Shown here in pieces: positions 1-7,457 of a stretch of 8,113 nt of DNA (position 1 is the stretch's first letter; each line of letters opens with the position of its first letter). The position numbers were made by a program, and so were the translations under genes. The notes below the pieces were generated by a model. The model was not told the DNA's origin. It worked only from the letters and a program-made list of their open reading frames with translations, and did not search any database. Origin of the DNA: Hyphomicrobiales bacterium (GTDB lineage: Bacteria; Pseudomonadota; Alphaproteobacteria; Rhizobiales; Beijerinckiaceae); NCBI GenBank assembly GCA_028290085.1, contig JAQGKN010000474.1:1-8113 (forward strand). Direction: 5' to 3'.

Positions 1-1157
1 CAAAGGGCTGGCCGGAGGGTGCAAAGCCGACGGCTGCACCCGGGCTAACCGTGGTAGCCTTTGCCGAGGGCCTCGACCATCCGCGCAATCTGCTCACTTT
101 GCCCAATGGCGACGTTCTGGTGGCCGAAACGGATGCTCCGCCCAAGCCCGGGGACGGCAAGGGTATCCGGGGCTGGATCATGCACAAGCTTATGGCCCGT
201 GCTGGCTCGGGCCATCCGAGTGCCAATCGCATCACGCTGCTCCGCGACGCGGACCACAATGGGACGGCCGAGGTGAAGGAGCCCTTTATCGAGGGCGTCA
301 ACTCGCCCTTCGGCATGGTGCTCGTCGGCGACAGTCTCTACGTCGCAGCGACAGACGCCGTGTTGCGCTACCCCTACAAGGAGGGCGACACGAAGATCAC
401 AACTCCGGGCGTGAAGGTGGTTGATCTGCCGGCCGGGCCGATCAACCACCACTGGACCAAGGACATCGCTGCCAGCCAAGACGGCAAAAAGCTCTACGTT
501 TCGGTCGGATCAAACAGCAATGCCGCCGAAAACGGCATCGAGGCGGAGGCGCGCCGCGCCGATATCCTGGAAATCGACGCTGCGACGGGCGAATCCAGGA
601 TCTTCGCGTCCGGCCTGCGCAACGCCAATGGCCTCTCCCTCAATCCCGAGACCGGAGCGCTCTGGGCCGCCGTCAACGAGCGCGACGAACTCGGCAGTGA
701 TCTCGTGCCCGACTACATGACAGAGGTGAAGGAGGGCGGCTTCTATGGCTGGCCCTACAGCTATTACGGCCAGCACATCGATATACGGGTGACGCCGCAG
801 CGGCCCGACCTCGTCGCCAAGGCAATAGTGCCCGATTACGCACTTGGCCCGCACACAGCATCGCTGGGGCTGACCTTCGACACAGGAATGCTGTTCCCCA
901 GCAAATACCGCAACGGCGCCTTTGTCGGCCAGCATGGCTCCTGGAACCGGAAGCCGCACTCTGGCTACAAAGTAATCTTCGTGCCTTTTCAGAATGGCCG
1001 CCCCGCGGGGGCGCCGGAGGATGTCCTGACGGGTTTCCTGTCACCCTCGGGCGATGCCCTGGGCCGTCCCGTGGGCGTGGAAATCGCTGGCGATGGCGCG
1101 CTTCTGGTCGCCGACGACGTGGGCAACACCATCTGGCGCGTGACCCCGGCCAAGTGA
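1..1157 (+). CDS. PQQ-dependent sugar dehydrogenase, L-sorbosone dehydrogenase family (5' end missing)
   Basis: The frame is open from the first full codon at base 3 to TGA at 1155-1157, giving 384 visible residues. A GTG lies at 51, but family-like sequence ([13 protein letters not shown]) precedes it in frame, so the true start and any export signal lie left of the window. The protein is a six-bladed beta-propeller of the soluble glucose / sorbosone dehydrogenase type, which oxidises sugars or aldehydes with PQQ, usually in the periplasm. Visible signs are the opening GLDHPRNL and [11 protein letters not shown], the conserved [10 protein letters not shown] (about residues 130-139 counted from 51) with a candidate catalytic His, SGLRNANG (188-194), whose Arg-Asn pair matches the PQQ-contacting pair of soluble glucose dehydrogenase, [12 protein letters not shown], and [10 protein letters not shown]. 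It ends in a typical last blade ([14 protein letters not shown]). The family assignment is firm; the actual substrate is unknown. The left neighbour is out of view, and a likely terminator follows about 135 bases after the stop. Confidence 0.9.
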   Translation, partial: KGWPEGAKPTAAPGLTVVAFAEGLDHPRNLLTLPNGDVLVAETDAPPKPGDGKGIRGWIMHKLMARAGSGHPSANRITLLRDADHNGTAEVKEPFIEGVNSPFGMVLVGDSLYVAATDAVLRYPYKEGDTKITTPGVKVVDLPAGPINHHWTKDIAASQDGKKLYVSVGSNSNAAENGIEAEARRADILEIDAATGESRIFASGLRNANGLSLNPETGALWAAVNERDELGSDLVPDYMTEVKEGGFYGWPYSYYGQHIDIRVTPQRPDLVAKAIVPDYALGPHTASLGLTFDTGMLFPSKYRNGAFVGQHGSWNRKPHSGYKVIFVPFQNGRPAGAPEDVLTGFLSPSGDALGRPVGVEIAGDGALLVADDVGNTIWRVTPAK

Positions 1158-1261
1158 GTTCGACGTAACCCAGACCTTGGCTCGGAACTTGCTGACAAAT
1201 GCCCGCTCATCACGGAAGGCGCCGAAAGGAGAAATCCTTGCGACGTGTGACCGCGATGAGC

Positions 1262-1277
1262 GCGCCCTCTTGGGCGT
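1262..1277 (+). other. Short GC-rich stem-loop after the dehydrogenase gene
   Basis: CGCCC (1263-1267) pairs with GGGCG (1272-1276) around a TCTT loop, with a possible extra G-T pair at 1262/1277. Two further T residues follow (1278-1279). It resembles a weak intrinsic terminator and lies just before the stronger stem-loop at 1292-1327, so the two may act in tandem. The stem is short and could arise by chance in GC-rich DNA. Confidence 0.35.
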
Positions 1278-1291
1278 TTCCTCCCTGACTT

Positions 1292-1327
1292 GCCCGCTTT
1301 CCCTGAAACATGGGGAGCGGGCCTTTT
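1292..1327 (+). terminator. Likely rho-independent terminator of the dehydrogenase gene
   Basis: GCCCGCT (1292-1298) and AGCGGGC (1316-1322) form a perfect 7-bp GC-rich stem. The pairing can continue inward through CCC (1301-1303) and GGG (1312-1314) with a small bulge, leaving a loop of about eight bases. After the stem come one C and TTTT (1324-1327). This is the usual shape of an intrinsic terminator for + strand transcription. It sits between the dehydrogenase stop and the permease start. It also argues that the open frame running back from the permease to 1177 is not translated there. Confidence 0.65.
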
Positions 1328-1421
1328 CCTTGGCTCTCGACAAATCAGGGGTTTCGCGGTTCGTTAGCCGCAAGCGTGACATGGGGATCGGCGCCCGCGC
1401 CAAGCGGGCCGTTCGCGCGGC

Positions 1422-1427
1422 AAGGGG
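1422..1427 (+). promoter_or_regulatory. Ribosome binding site that decides the permease start
   Basis: AAGGGG ends four bases before the ATG at 1432. It is the best Shine-Dalgarno match near any start codon in this frame (TTG 1177, ATG 1381, ATG 1432, ATG 1456) and places the start directly before a typical EamA N-terminus. Confidence 0.55.
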
Positions 1428-1431
1428 CAAG

Positions 1432-2364
1432 ATGGCGCAGACGGTCAACCGGGTGATGACGCCCTTGCAATGGGCCATGCTCGTGGCGCTATCAGTGCTC
1501 TGGGGCGGATCCTTCTTCTTCGCGGGTGTCGCGGTGCGTGAACTGCCGCCGCTGACGGTCGCCCTGGTCCGCGCCGGTGGCGCCGCCCTGATCCTCAATG
1601 CGGCGCTGCCGTTGCTTGGGTTGCAACTCCCGCGAGACGGCCGGCTCTGGCTGGCATTCTGCGTCATGGGCTTCATCAACAACGTCGTGCCCTTCGGCCT
1701 CATCTTCTGGGGTCAGAGCCACATACCCAGCGGCCTCGCTTCAATCCTCAACGCCACGACGCCATTGTCCACGATCATCGTCGCCCATATTTGCACGAGC
1801 GACGAGAAAATGGCGGGCGGGCGGCTCGCTGGCGTGGTGATCGGTTTCCTCGGCGTCGCCACGATGATAGGCGCGGGGCTCCTGGAAGGAATTGGCACCG
1901 ACGTCATGGCGCAGCTTGCAATCGTGCTTGCGGGATTTTCCTACGCCTGCGCGGGCGTGTACGGCCGCCGCTTCGGGCGTCTGGGCGTGCGACCGATGAT
2001 CACGGCGACGGGCCAGGTGACCGCGTCGAGCCTTATCCTTTTGCCGATGGCGCTGCTGTATGACGCACCTTGGAACTTGCCTATGCCGAGCGCGCCGGTG
2101 TGGTGGGCCCTGTTTGGCATTGCGGCACTTTCGACAGCGCTCGCTTACGTCTTGTACTTCCGCCTTCTCGCAACGGCTGGTGCGACAAATCTGCTACTCG
2201 TCACATTTTTAATCCCGGTTAGTGCTGTCGCAATGGGCGCATTGATGTTGCACGAGCACCTCGAACCGCGTCACTTTATCGGCATGACCATGATTGGCCT
2301 CGGCCTCGCATGCATCGATGGACGGCTTCTTCGCGGCATATTTCCCTTGAAGACTGCATCTTGA
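1432..2364 (+). CDS. DMT-superfamily permease with two EamA domains
   Basis: A 310-residue integral inner-membrane transporter of the drug/metabolite transporter superfamily. These proteins have ten helices in two repeated EamA halves and typically export amino acids or other metabolites; the substrate cannot be read from sequence. The first helix holds the family-like ALSVLWGGSFFFAGVAV (19-35). The first repeat ends with SGLASILNATTPLSTIIVAH (100-119) and GGRLAGVVIGFLGVATMIG (129-147). The second repeat covers about 159-295 and includes STALAYVLYFRLLATAGATN (234-253) and a final helix near 282-296. A charged tail (DGRLLRGIFPLK) follows. The frame is open back to a TTG at 1177, but those 85 extra residues look unlike the family, contain a likely terminator, and would make the protein unusually long; ATG 1432 has a good ribosome site. 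The starts at 1381 and 1456 remain possible. It appears to be a single-gene unit, with no convincing terminator after it. Confidence 0.85.
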   Translation: MAQTVNRVMTPLQWAMLVALSVLWGGSFFFAGVAVRELPPLTVALVRAGGAALILNAALPLLGLQLPRDGRLWLAFCVMGFINNVVPFGLIFWGQSHIPSGLASILNATTPLSTIIVAHICTSDEKMAGGRLAGVVIGFLGVATMIGAGLLEGIGTDVMAQLAIVLAGFSYACAGVYGRRFGRLGVRPMITATGQVTASSLILLPMALLYDAPWNLPMPSAPVWWALFGIAALSTALAYVLYFRLLATAGATNLLLVTFLIPVSAVAMGALMLHEHLEPRHFIGMTMIGLGLACIDGRLLRGIFPLKTAS

Positions 2365-2484
2365 AGCTGAAAAATGGGCCACTGAGCCTAACTGCGAACG
2401 TAGATTCAAAGTTGTGATCCCGTCGCGCCACCATACGGCCTTCAAAGCATTGATAGTGATGTGCTGCAAACGCGTGCAATGGTC

Positions 2485-2510
2485 GGAAACCCTGACATTC
2501 ATGACGCGTT
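2485..2510 (+). promoter_or_regulatory. Candidate EcfG (general stress sigma) promoter for the prkA operon
   Basis: GGAAAC (2485-2490) is followed after 16 bases by CGTT (2507-2510). The alphaproteobacterial general stress sigma factor EcfG/RpoE2 recognises about GGAAC, 16-17 bases, CGTT, so this is a near match differing by one inserted A in the upstream element. It lies 75 bases before the prkA ATG in the gap between the permease and the operon. A 7-base inverted pair, AACGCGT (2469-2475) and ACGCGTT (2504-2510), overlaps the downstream element and could be an operator or chance. The TTGACA at 2509-2514 has no acceptable -10 partner, so a housekeeping promoter is less likely. Four- and five-base elements recur by chance, so this is suggestive only. 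Confidence 0.4.
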
Positions 2511-2514
2511 GACA

Positions 2515-2567
2515 AGCGGTGCCGTTGTGCAAGCCTCGGGGTGTTGAGTCGTATAGCAGGCACCGTT
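2515..2567 (+). other. Predicted leader stem-loop upstream of prkA
   Basis: AGCGGTGCC (2515-2523) pairs with GGCACCGTT (2559-2567) over nine positions, with one G-T pair at 2516/2566 and a 35-base loop. If transcription starts about six bases after the CGTT at 2507-2510, this stem would close the very 5' end of the prkA mRNA, leaving the GAGG ribosome site (2574-2577) free. It could stabilise the transcript or be a regulator binding site. No known riboswitch class is recognised. Confidence 0.35.
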
Positions 2568-2584
2568 CGGATCGAGGATGGGAA

Positions 2585-4531
2585 ATGACCTTCGCGCACG
2601 ATCTCCTGACCCGTTATTCTGAGACGTTTCAAAACCGCCGTGAGACCGAGATGTCAGTTCCGGAATATCTGGAACTGTGCCGTACGGACCCGATGGCTTA
2701 TGCCAGCGCGCCCGAGCGGATTCTCGCCGCGATCGGCGAACCCGTGATCGTCGACACGAGCAAAGATGCGCGCCTGGGCCGCATCTTCTCGAACCGGACG
2801 ATCCGCACCTATCCGGCCTTTGCGGAATTCTACGGCATGGAAGACACGGTGGAGCGCATTGTCGCGTTCTTCCGCCATGCAGCGCAGGGCTTGGAGGAGC
2901 GCAAGCAGATTTTGTATCTGCTGGGCCCTGTGGGTGGCGGAAAGTCCTCGCTCGCCGAGCGGCTGAAGGCGCTGATGGAGGTAAAACCCATCTACGTGCT
3001 GAAGGCGGGAAATGACATCAGCCCCGTCTTCGAATCCCCGCTCAGTCTGTTCGATCCCGAAGTCATGGGCACCGAACTCGAGGAGCGCTTCAACATACCC
3101 CGCCGTCGTCTCAGTGGCCTCATGTCGCCCTGGTGCCTGAAGCGCCTCGACGAATTTGGCGGCGATATCTCGAAGTTCCGCGTCCTCAAATTGATGCCGT
3201 CGCGCTTGCGCCAGATCGGTGTGGCCAAGACGGAGCCGGGCGACGAGAACAACCAGGACATTTCCTCGCTCGTCGGCAAGGTCGATATCCGCAAACTCGA
3301 GTCGCTCGCGCAGAACGATCCCGATGCTTACTCCTATTCGGGCGGCTTGAACCGCGCCAACCAGGGCATTCTCGAATTCGTCGAGATGTTCAAGGCTCCG
3401 ATCAAGATGCTGCATCCCTTGCTGACGGCGACGCAGGAAGGCAATTACATCGGCACCGAAAACATCGGCGCCATTCCGTTCTCCGGCATCATTCTGGCCC
3501 ATTCCAACGAGTCTGAATGGCAGAGCTTCCGAGCCAACAAGAACAACGAAGCCTTCCTCGACCGCATCTACCTCATCAAGGTGCCCTATTGCCTGCGCGT
3601 CACGGAAGAGCAGCGCATCTATGACAAGCTGATCCGTGGCTCCGAACTCGCGGCCGCGCCCTGTGCTCCCGCCACGCTGGAGATGCTCGCGCGCTTCTCC
3701 GTGCTGTCACGGTTGCGCGTGCATGAGAATTCGAGCGCCTTCTCGAAGCTGCGCGTCTACGACGGCGAAAGTCTGCGCGAGACAGATCCGCGTGCGCGCA
3801 GCCTGCAGGAATACAAGGATTCGGCGGGCCCCGACGAGGGCATGGACGGCATATCCACACGCTTCGCGTTCAAGGTGCTGGCAGCGGCCTTCAATCATGA
3901 TTCCGTGGAAATAGGCGCTGATCCGGTGCATCTGATGTTCGTGCTCGAACAGGCAATCCGCCGCGACCAGCTGCCGCCCGACACGGAGAAGCGCTATCTG
4001 GAATTCATCAAGGCCGATCTCGCGCCGCGCTACGCGGAATTCATCGGTCACGAGATCCAGAAGGCCTATCTCGAATCCTACCACGATTACGGGCAGAACC
4101 TGTTCGACCGCTACGTCGATTACGCCGACGCCTGGATCGAGGACCTCGACTTCAAGGATCCCGACACCGGGCAATTGCTCGATCGGGAATTGCTGAACCA
4201 GGAGCTGACCAAGATCGAGAAGCCGGCGGGCATCGCCAACCCCAAGGACTTCCGCAACGAAGTGGTGAAGTTCTCGCTGCGTTCGCGCGCCGCTCACGGT
4301 GGCAAGAACCCGTCGTGGACGAGCTACGAGAAGATCCGCGAAGTTATCGAGCGGCGCATGTTCAGCCAGGTCGAGGATCTGCTCCCCGTCATCAGCTTCG
4401 GTTCGAAGAAGGATGGCGAGAGCGAGAAGAAGCACAGCGACTTTGTCGCGCGCATGATGGCGCGGGGCTATACGGAACGGCAGGTCCGTCGTCTTGTCGA
4501 ATGGTACATGCGGGTCAAGCAATCCGCCTGA
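2585..4531 (+). CDS. prkA: PrkA-family AAA+ serine protein kinase (YeaG type)
   Basis: A cytoplasmic protein of 648 residues, close to E. coli YeaG (about 644). PrkA proteins join an AAA+ ATPase core to a C-terminal PrkA kinase-like domain. E. coli YeaG has been linked to nitrogen starvation and stationary phase. The Bacillus homologue is reported as a serine kinase acting in sporulation and, more recently, as an ATP-dependent protease. Visible here are the Walker A loop GPVGGGKSS (114-122, Lys120), GLNRANQGILEFVEMFK (254-270) at the Walker B region, a sensor-like ILAHSNESEW (303-312), and NNEAFLDRIYLIKVPYCLRV (320-339) with a candidate arginine finger at 327. DYGQNLFDRYVDYADAWIED (501-520) is typical of the C-terminal domain. 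The frame is open back to 2519, but ATG 2585 gives the family N-terminus (MTFAHDLLTRYSETF) and has GAGG seven bases upstream. It is the first gene of the prkA-yeaH-spoVR operon. No key residue appears to be missing. Confidence 0.96.
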   Translation: MTFAHDLLTRYSETFQNRRETEMSVPEYLELCRTDPMAYASAPERILAAIGEPVIVDTSKDARLGRIFSNRTIRTYPAFAEFYGMEDTVERIVAFFRHAAQGLEERKQILYLLGPVGGGKSSLAERLKALMEVKPIYVLKAGNDISPVFESPLSLFDPEVMGTELEERFNIPRRRLSGLMSPWCLKRLDEFGGDISKFRVLKLMPSRLRQIGVAKTEPGDENNQDISSLVGKVDIRKLESLAQNDPDAYSYSGGLNRANQGILEFVEMFKAPIKMLHPLLTATQEGNYIGTENIGAIPFSGIILAHSNESEWQSFRANKNNEAFLDRIYLIKVPYCLRVTEEQRIYDKLIRGSELAAAPCAPATLEMLARFSVLSRLRVHENSSAFSKLRVYDGESLRETDPRARSLQEYKDSAGPDEGMDGISTRFAFKVLAAAFNHDSVEIGADPVHLMFVLEQAIRRDQLPPDTEKRYLEFIKADLAPRYAEFIGHEIQKAYLESYHDYGQNLFDRYVDYADAWIEDLDFKDPDTGQLLDRELLNQELTKIEKPAGIANPKDFRNEVVKFSLRSRAAHGGKNPSWTSYEKIREVIERRMFSQVEDLLPVISFGSKKDGESEKKHSDFVARMMARGYTERQVRRLVEWYMRVKQSA

Positions 4532-4543
4532 CGGAGATGCACG

Positions 4544-5833
4544 ATGTATGTCATCGACCGCCGCCTGAATCCGTCGGGGAAAAGCCTGCCAAACCGGCAG
4601 CGCTTTCTCCGGCGTGCCGGCAAGATTTTGCGGGAAGCCGTTCGCAACGTGTCGTCGTCACGGCCGATCCGCGACGTGGCCGAGGGCGGTGTCGTCATCA
4701 TCCCCGCACGCGGCATAGACGAGCCCTCCTTCCACACAGGAAGCGACGGCCTGCATTCGCGCGTTCTACCTGGCAACAAGGAGTTTCTTGAAGGTGACCG
4801 CATCGCCCGGCCAAGTGGGCAGGGCTCTGGCAAAGGCAAGGGCTCGGGATCGCAATCTGGCAGCGGAGGCGGCGGCGAGGATGATTTCAAGGTCGCACTG
4901 TCGGCCGAGGAGTTCCTGACGCTCTTTCTGGAAGATCTCGAACTGCCAGATCTCGAGCGGCGTAAATTGTCGCTGACGGATTCGACCGGCATGCGCCGCG
5001 CCGGTTACACGCGCGGTGGCTCGCCTGCCAATCTCGCGCTGACCCGCACCATGCGCAACGCATTGTCGCGCCGCATGGCGCTGAAGCGCCCGAAGCCCGA
5101 GGAAATGGCGCGTCTGCGCGAGGCACTCGCGGAAGCCGAGGCTCGTGGCGACGGTACGGAAAGCGACCTTCTGCGCGTCGAACTCGCCGCCCTCGAATTG
5201 CGTACGCGCTCGATCCCCTATATCGATCCCATCGATATCCGCTATCGCCGTTTCGAGCCCTCGCCGCGCCCCATCGCCCAAGCCGTGATGTTCTGCATCA
5301 TGGACGTGTCGGGTTCCATGACCGAGCATATGAAGGATATCGCCAAGCGATTCTTCATGTTGCTCTATGTGTTTCTCGAACGCCGTTACAATCAGGTCGA
5401 GATCGTCTTCATCCGTCACACAGACGAGGCGAAAGAGGTCGATGAGAAGACCTTTTTCGAAAGCCGGGAGACGGGCGGCACGCGCGTGTCTTCCGCGCTG
5501 CTGGAGGCGTCGCGTATTCTCGATGAGCGCTATCCCGTTGCAGACTGGAACATCTACATTGCGCAGGCGTCCGACGGCGATAACGAGACCGGCGACCACG
5601 AGCGCGTGACCGCCTTGATGCGCGATGCCCTTCTGCCGCAGTGCCAATATTACGCGTATCTCGAGGTCGATGAGCCGCACAACGACACTCCGCGTTCCAG
5701 CCTCTGGAAAACCTACGACAATCTGCAACCCGGTCCGAGCATGCGCCGCGTGACGACGCGGCAGGAGATCTACCCCGTGTTCCGTGATCTCTTCCGGCGG
5801 AAGAGCGAGGCGTTGGAGACAACATCGCGATGA
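4544..5833 (+). CDS. yeaH: YeaH/DUF444 protein with von Willebrand A domain
   Basis: A protein of 429 residues, almost the length of E. coli YeaH (427). DUF444 proteins are nearly always encoded beside PrkA; their biochemical role is not established. Pairing of an AAA+ ATPase with a VWA protein resembles the MoxR-VWA and chelatase systems, so a partner or adaptor role for PrkA is a reasonable inference. The N-terminus (MYVIDRRLNPSGKSLPNRQR) is typical. A Gly/Ser/Lys linker lies at 91-111, and a charged, probably helical segment at 185-220. The VWA domain begins near 246 and has a complete MIDAS metal site: DVSGS (Asp254, Ser256, Ser258), a Thr at 313 in GGTRVSS, and Asp344 in QASDGDN. Metal-dependent ligand binding is therefore likely intact. 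ATG 4544 lies 12 bases after the prkA stop, with GGAG (4533-4536) seven bases upstream. The stop overlaps the spoVR start as ATGA, indicating translational coupling. Confidence 0.95.
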   Translation: MYVIDRRLNPSGKSLPNRQRFLRRAGKILREAVRNVSSSRPIRDVAEGGVVIIPARGIDEPSFHTGSDGLHSRVLPGNKEFLEGDRIARPSGQGSGKGKGSGSQSGSGGGGEDDFKVALSAEEFLTLFLEDLELPDLERRKLSLTDSTGMRRAGYTRGGSPANLALTRTMRNALSRRMALKRPKPEEMARLREALAEAEARGDGTESDLLRVELAALELRTRSIPYIDPIDIRYRRFEPSPRPIAQAVMFCIMDVSGSMTEHMKDIAKRFFMLLYVFLERRYNQVEIVFIRHTDEAKEVDEKTFFESRETGGTRVSSALLEASRILDERYPVADWNIYIAQASDGDNETGDHERVTALMRDALLPQCQYYAYLEVDEPHNDTPRSSLWKTYDNLQPGPSMRRVTTRQEIYPVFRDLFRRKSEALETTSR

Positions 5834-7356
5834 GCGCACTCCTCTTCGAGGGAGCCGACTGGAGCTTCGACACGATCCAGAGAATCCACGATCGCGTTGA
5901 AGAGATCGCGCTTGGAGAACTCAAGCTCGATGTCTATCCCAACCAGATCGAAGTTATCACCGCCGAACAGATGCTGGATGCCTATGCGTCGTCTGGCATG
6001 CCGATTTATTACGGCCACTGGTCTTTTGGAAAACGCTTCGCACAGCACGAGGGTCACTATCGCAAGGGCTTTTCAGATCTCGCCTACGAACTCGTCATCA
6101 ATTCGAGCCCATGCATTTCCTATGTGATGGAAGGCAACACGGCGCTGATGCAGACGCTGGTGATTGCGCATGCAGCTTTCGGACACAATCATTTTTTCAA
6201 GAACAACCAGCTGTTCAAGGAATGGACCGACGCCACCGGCATCCTCGATTACCTGCAATTTGCCAAGGCCTATATCGCACAATGCGAGGAGACCTATGGC
6301 GAGCGCGCGGTGGAACGCCTGCTCGATGCCGCGCATGCCCTCATGAGTCACGGCGTACATCGCTCGCCGCGACGCCGCAAGACGGATTTCAAGACAGAGC
6401 AGGCGCGTGCCAAGGAGCGCCGCGAGTACGACGAGCGTGTCTACAACGAACTCTGGCAGACGTTACCCGCTGGCGCCCCGAAAGTCGTGACGCGTACGCC
6501 GCAGGAGCGGCTGGCCGACCTCCTCGAGTTGCCGCAGGAGAATATTCTCTACTTCCTCGAAAAAACTGCGCCCAAGCTGGCGCCCTGGCAGCGCGAGTTG
6601 CTGCGCATCGTGCGGCTGCTCGGCCAGTATTTCCATCCCCAGCGCCAGACCAAGGTCATGAACGAGGGCACGGCAACCTATGTCCACTACAAGATCATGA
6701 GCCGCCTGCATGAGACCGGAAGCATCAGCGATGGCGCCTATCTCGAATTCCTGACCTCTCACACCAATGTCGTGTTCCAGCCGGAATTCGACGACCGCCG
6801 TTTCAGCAGCATCAACCCTTATGCACTCGGCTTCGCGATGATGACGGATATTGAACGCATCTGCGTGGCGCCGACGCCCGAGGACCATGAGTGGTTCCCC
6901 CAGCTTGCGGGCTGCAACGACCCCGTCGAGGCTCTGAAAGACGTCTGGGCGAACTATCGCGATGAGAGTTTCATCTCGCAATATCTCTCGCCCCGCGTCA
7001 TGCGCGACTGGCGCATGTTCCATCTCGTCGATGATCCCGCCGAGCCGACCTTGCGCGTGGAGGCCATTCACGACGAGCGCGGCTACCGCCGGGTCCGCCG
7101 AGCTTTCGCCCGTGAATATGACATCGGCCACACCGATCCGCAGATCGAGGTGGTCTCGGTTGACCTGGAAGGGGACCGCCGCCTCATCCTGCAACACTCG
7201 GTCCGCCAGGGCCGCCTTCTGGCTGGCCGCGACACCAGCGAAGTGCTCGGCTATCTCGCCGATCTCTGGGGCTACCCGGTGCTCCTGCGCGAGGTCGACG
7301 AGCACGGCAATGGCTTGCGCGAGCACACGTCCGAGCCGCGTGAGCGTCGTTCCTGA
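5830..7356 (+). CDS. spoVR: SpoVR family protein (YcgB type)
   Basis: A cytoplasmic protein of 508 residues; E. coli YcgB has about 510. SpoVR was named for a role in spore cortex formation in Bacillus, but homologues occur widely in non-sporulating proteobacteria, commonly next to prkA and yeaH. The molecular activity is not established. Family blocks are all present: WSFDTIQRIHDRVEEIA (11-27), YPNQIEVI (36-43), MPIYYGHWSFGKRF (57-70), ISYVMEGNTALMQTLVIAHA (96-115) leading into FGHNHFFKNN (117-126), QYFHPQRQTKVMNEGTATYV (266-285) with His286 following, and NPYALGF (329-335). The clustered histidines (114, 119, 121), Glu279 and His286 resemble a metal site or active centre; that is my inference. 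The start ATG overlaps the yeaH stop by four bases, and no alternative start is needed. The C-terminal tail after about 490 is charged and poorly conserved. It is the last gene of the operon. Confidence 0.95.
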   Translation: MSALLFEGADWSFDTIQRIHDRVEEIALGELKLDVYPNQIEVITAEQMLDAYASSGMPIYYGHWSFGKRFAQHEGHYRKGFSDLAYELVINSSPCISYVMEGNTALMQTLVIAHAAFGHNHFFKNNQLFKEWTDATGILDYLQFAKAYIAQCEETYGERAVERLLDAAHALMSHGVHRSPRRRKTDFKTEQARAKERREYDERVYNELWQTLPAGAPKVVTRTPQERLADLLELPQENILYFLEKTAPKLAPWQRELLRIVRLLGQYFHPQRQTKVMNEGTATYVHYKIMSRLHETGSISDGAYLEFLTSHTNVVFQPEFDDRRFSSINPYALGFAMMTDIERICVAPTPEDHEWFPQLAGCNDPVEALKDVWANYRDESFISQYLSPRVMRDWRMFHLVDDPAEPTLRVEAIHDERGYRRVRRAFAREYDIGHTDPQIEVVSVDLEGDRRLILQHSVRQGRLLAGRDTSEVLGYLADLWGYPVLLREVDEHGNGLREHTSEPRERRS

Positions 7357-7378
7357 GCGGCGCCCTCTTCCAACGTGG

Positions 7379-7431
7379 GCGCGCTTGCGTCACAATGCGC
7401 TCGCTTGAACGAGCGCGATACACAAGCGCGC
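7379..7431. repeat. Nested inverted repeat between spoVR and the racemase-like gene
   Basis: An outer perfect 9-base inverted repeat, GCGCGCTTG (7379-7387) and CAAGCGCGC (7423-7431), encloses an inner perfect 7-base one, GCGCTCG (7397-7403) and CGAGCGC (7410-7416), with a six-base CTTGAA loop. The two stems are separated by an internal loop of nine and six bases. No T run follows on either strand, so it is not a standard intrinsic terminator. It may help end or process the spoVR transcript, protect its 3' end, or shape the leader of the next gene, whose ribosome site begins 14 bases later. Confidence 0.55.
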
Positions 7432-7445
7432 GATAAACTTAAATC

Positions 7446-7452
7446 AGGGAGG
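7446..7452 (+). promoter_or_regulatory. Strong ribosome binding site of the racemase-like gene
   Basis: AGGGAGG, five bases before ATG 7458, is close to the perfect anti-16S complement and the strongest such site in the window. It fixes the start of the last gene, which has no stop inside the window. Confidence 0.7.
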
Positions 7453-7457
7453 ACTTC

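Noticed and set aside
1001..1010. Perfect palindrome CCCCGCGGGG
   Set aside because: It lies inside the dehydrogenase coding region and is expected from GC-rich codon use; nothing else supports a site.
1184..1188. GGAAC as the upstream element of another EcfG promoter
   Set aside because: No CGTT follows at 16-18 bases, and a terminator lies between it and the next gene.
1177..1431. N-terminal extension of the permease beginning at TTG 1177
   Set aside because: It is unlike EamA proteins, has no good ribosome site, and contains a likely terminator; ATG 1432 gives a normal family length.
2365..2484. Possible terminator or small gene just after the permease
   Set aside because: Only a weak GGGC/GCCT pairing near 2377-2389 without a T run, and no open frame with a ribosome site and recognisable product.
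2509..2514. Perfect TTGACA as a housekeeping -35 box
   Set aside because: At 16-18 bases downstream the sequence is AAGCCT/AGCCTC/GCCTCG, with no resemblance to a -10 box.
4766..5839. Long minus-strand open frame opposite yeaH, and similar ones opposite prkA (3707-4522) and spoVR (6463-7326)
   Set aside because: These are shadows of the real + strand genes in GC-rich DNA. The opposite frames encode recognised full-length families, and the minus-strand products resemble nothing known.
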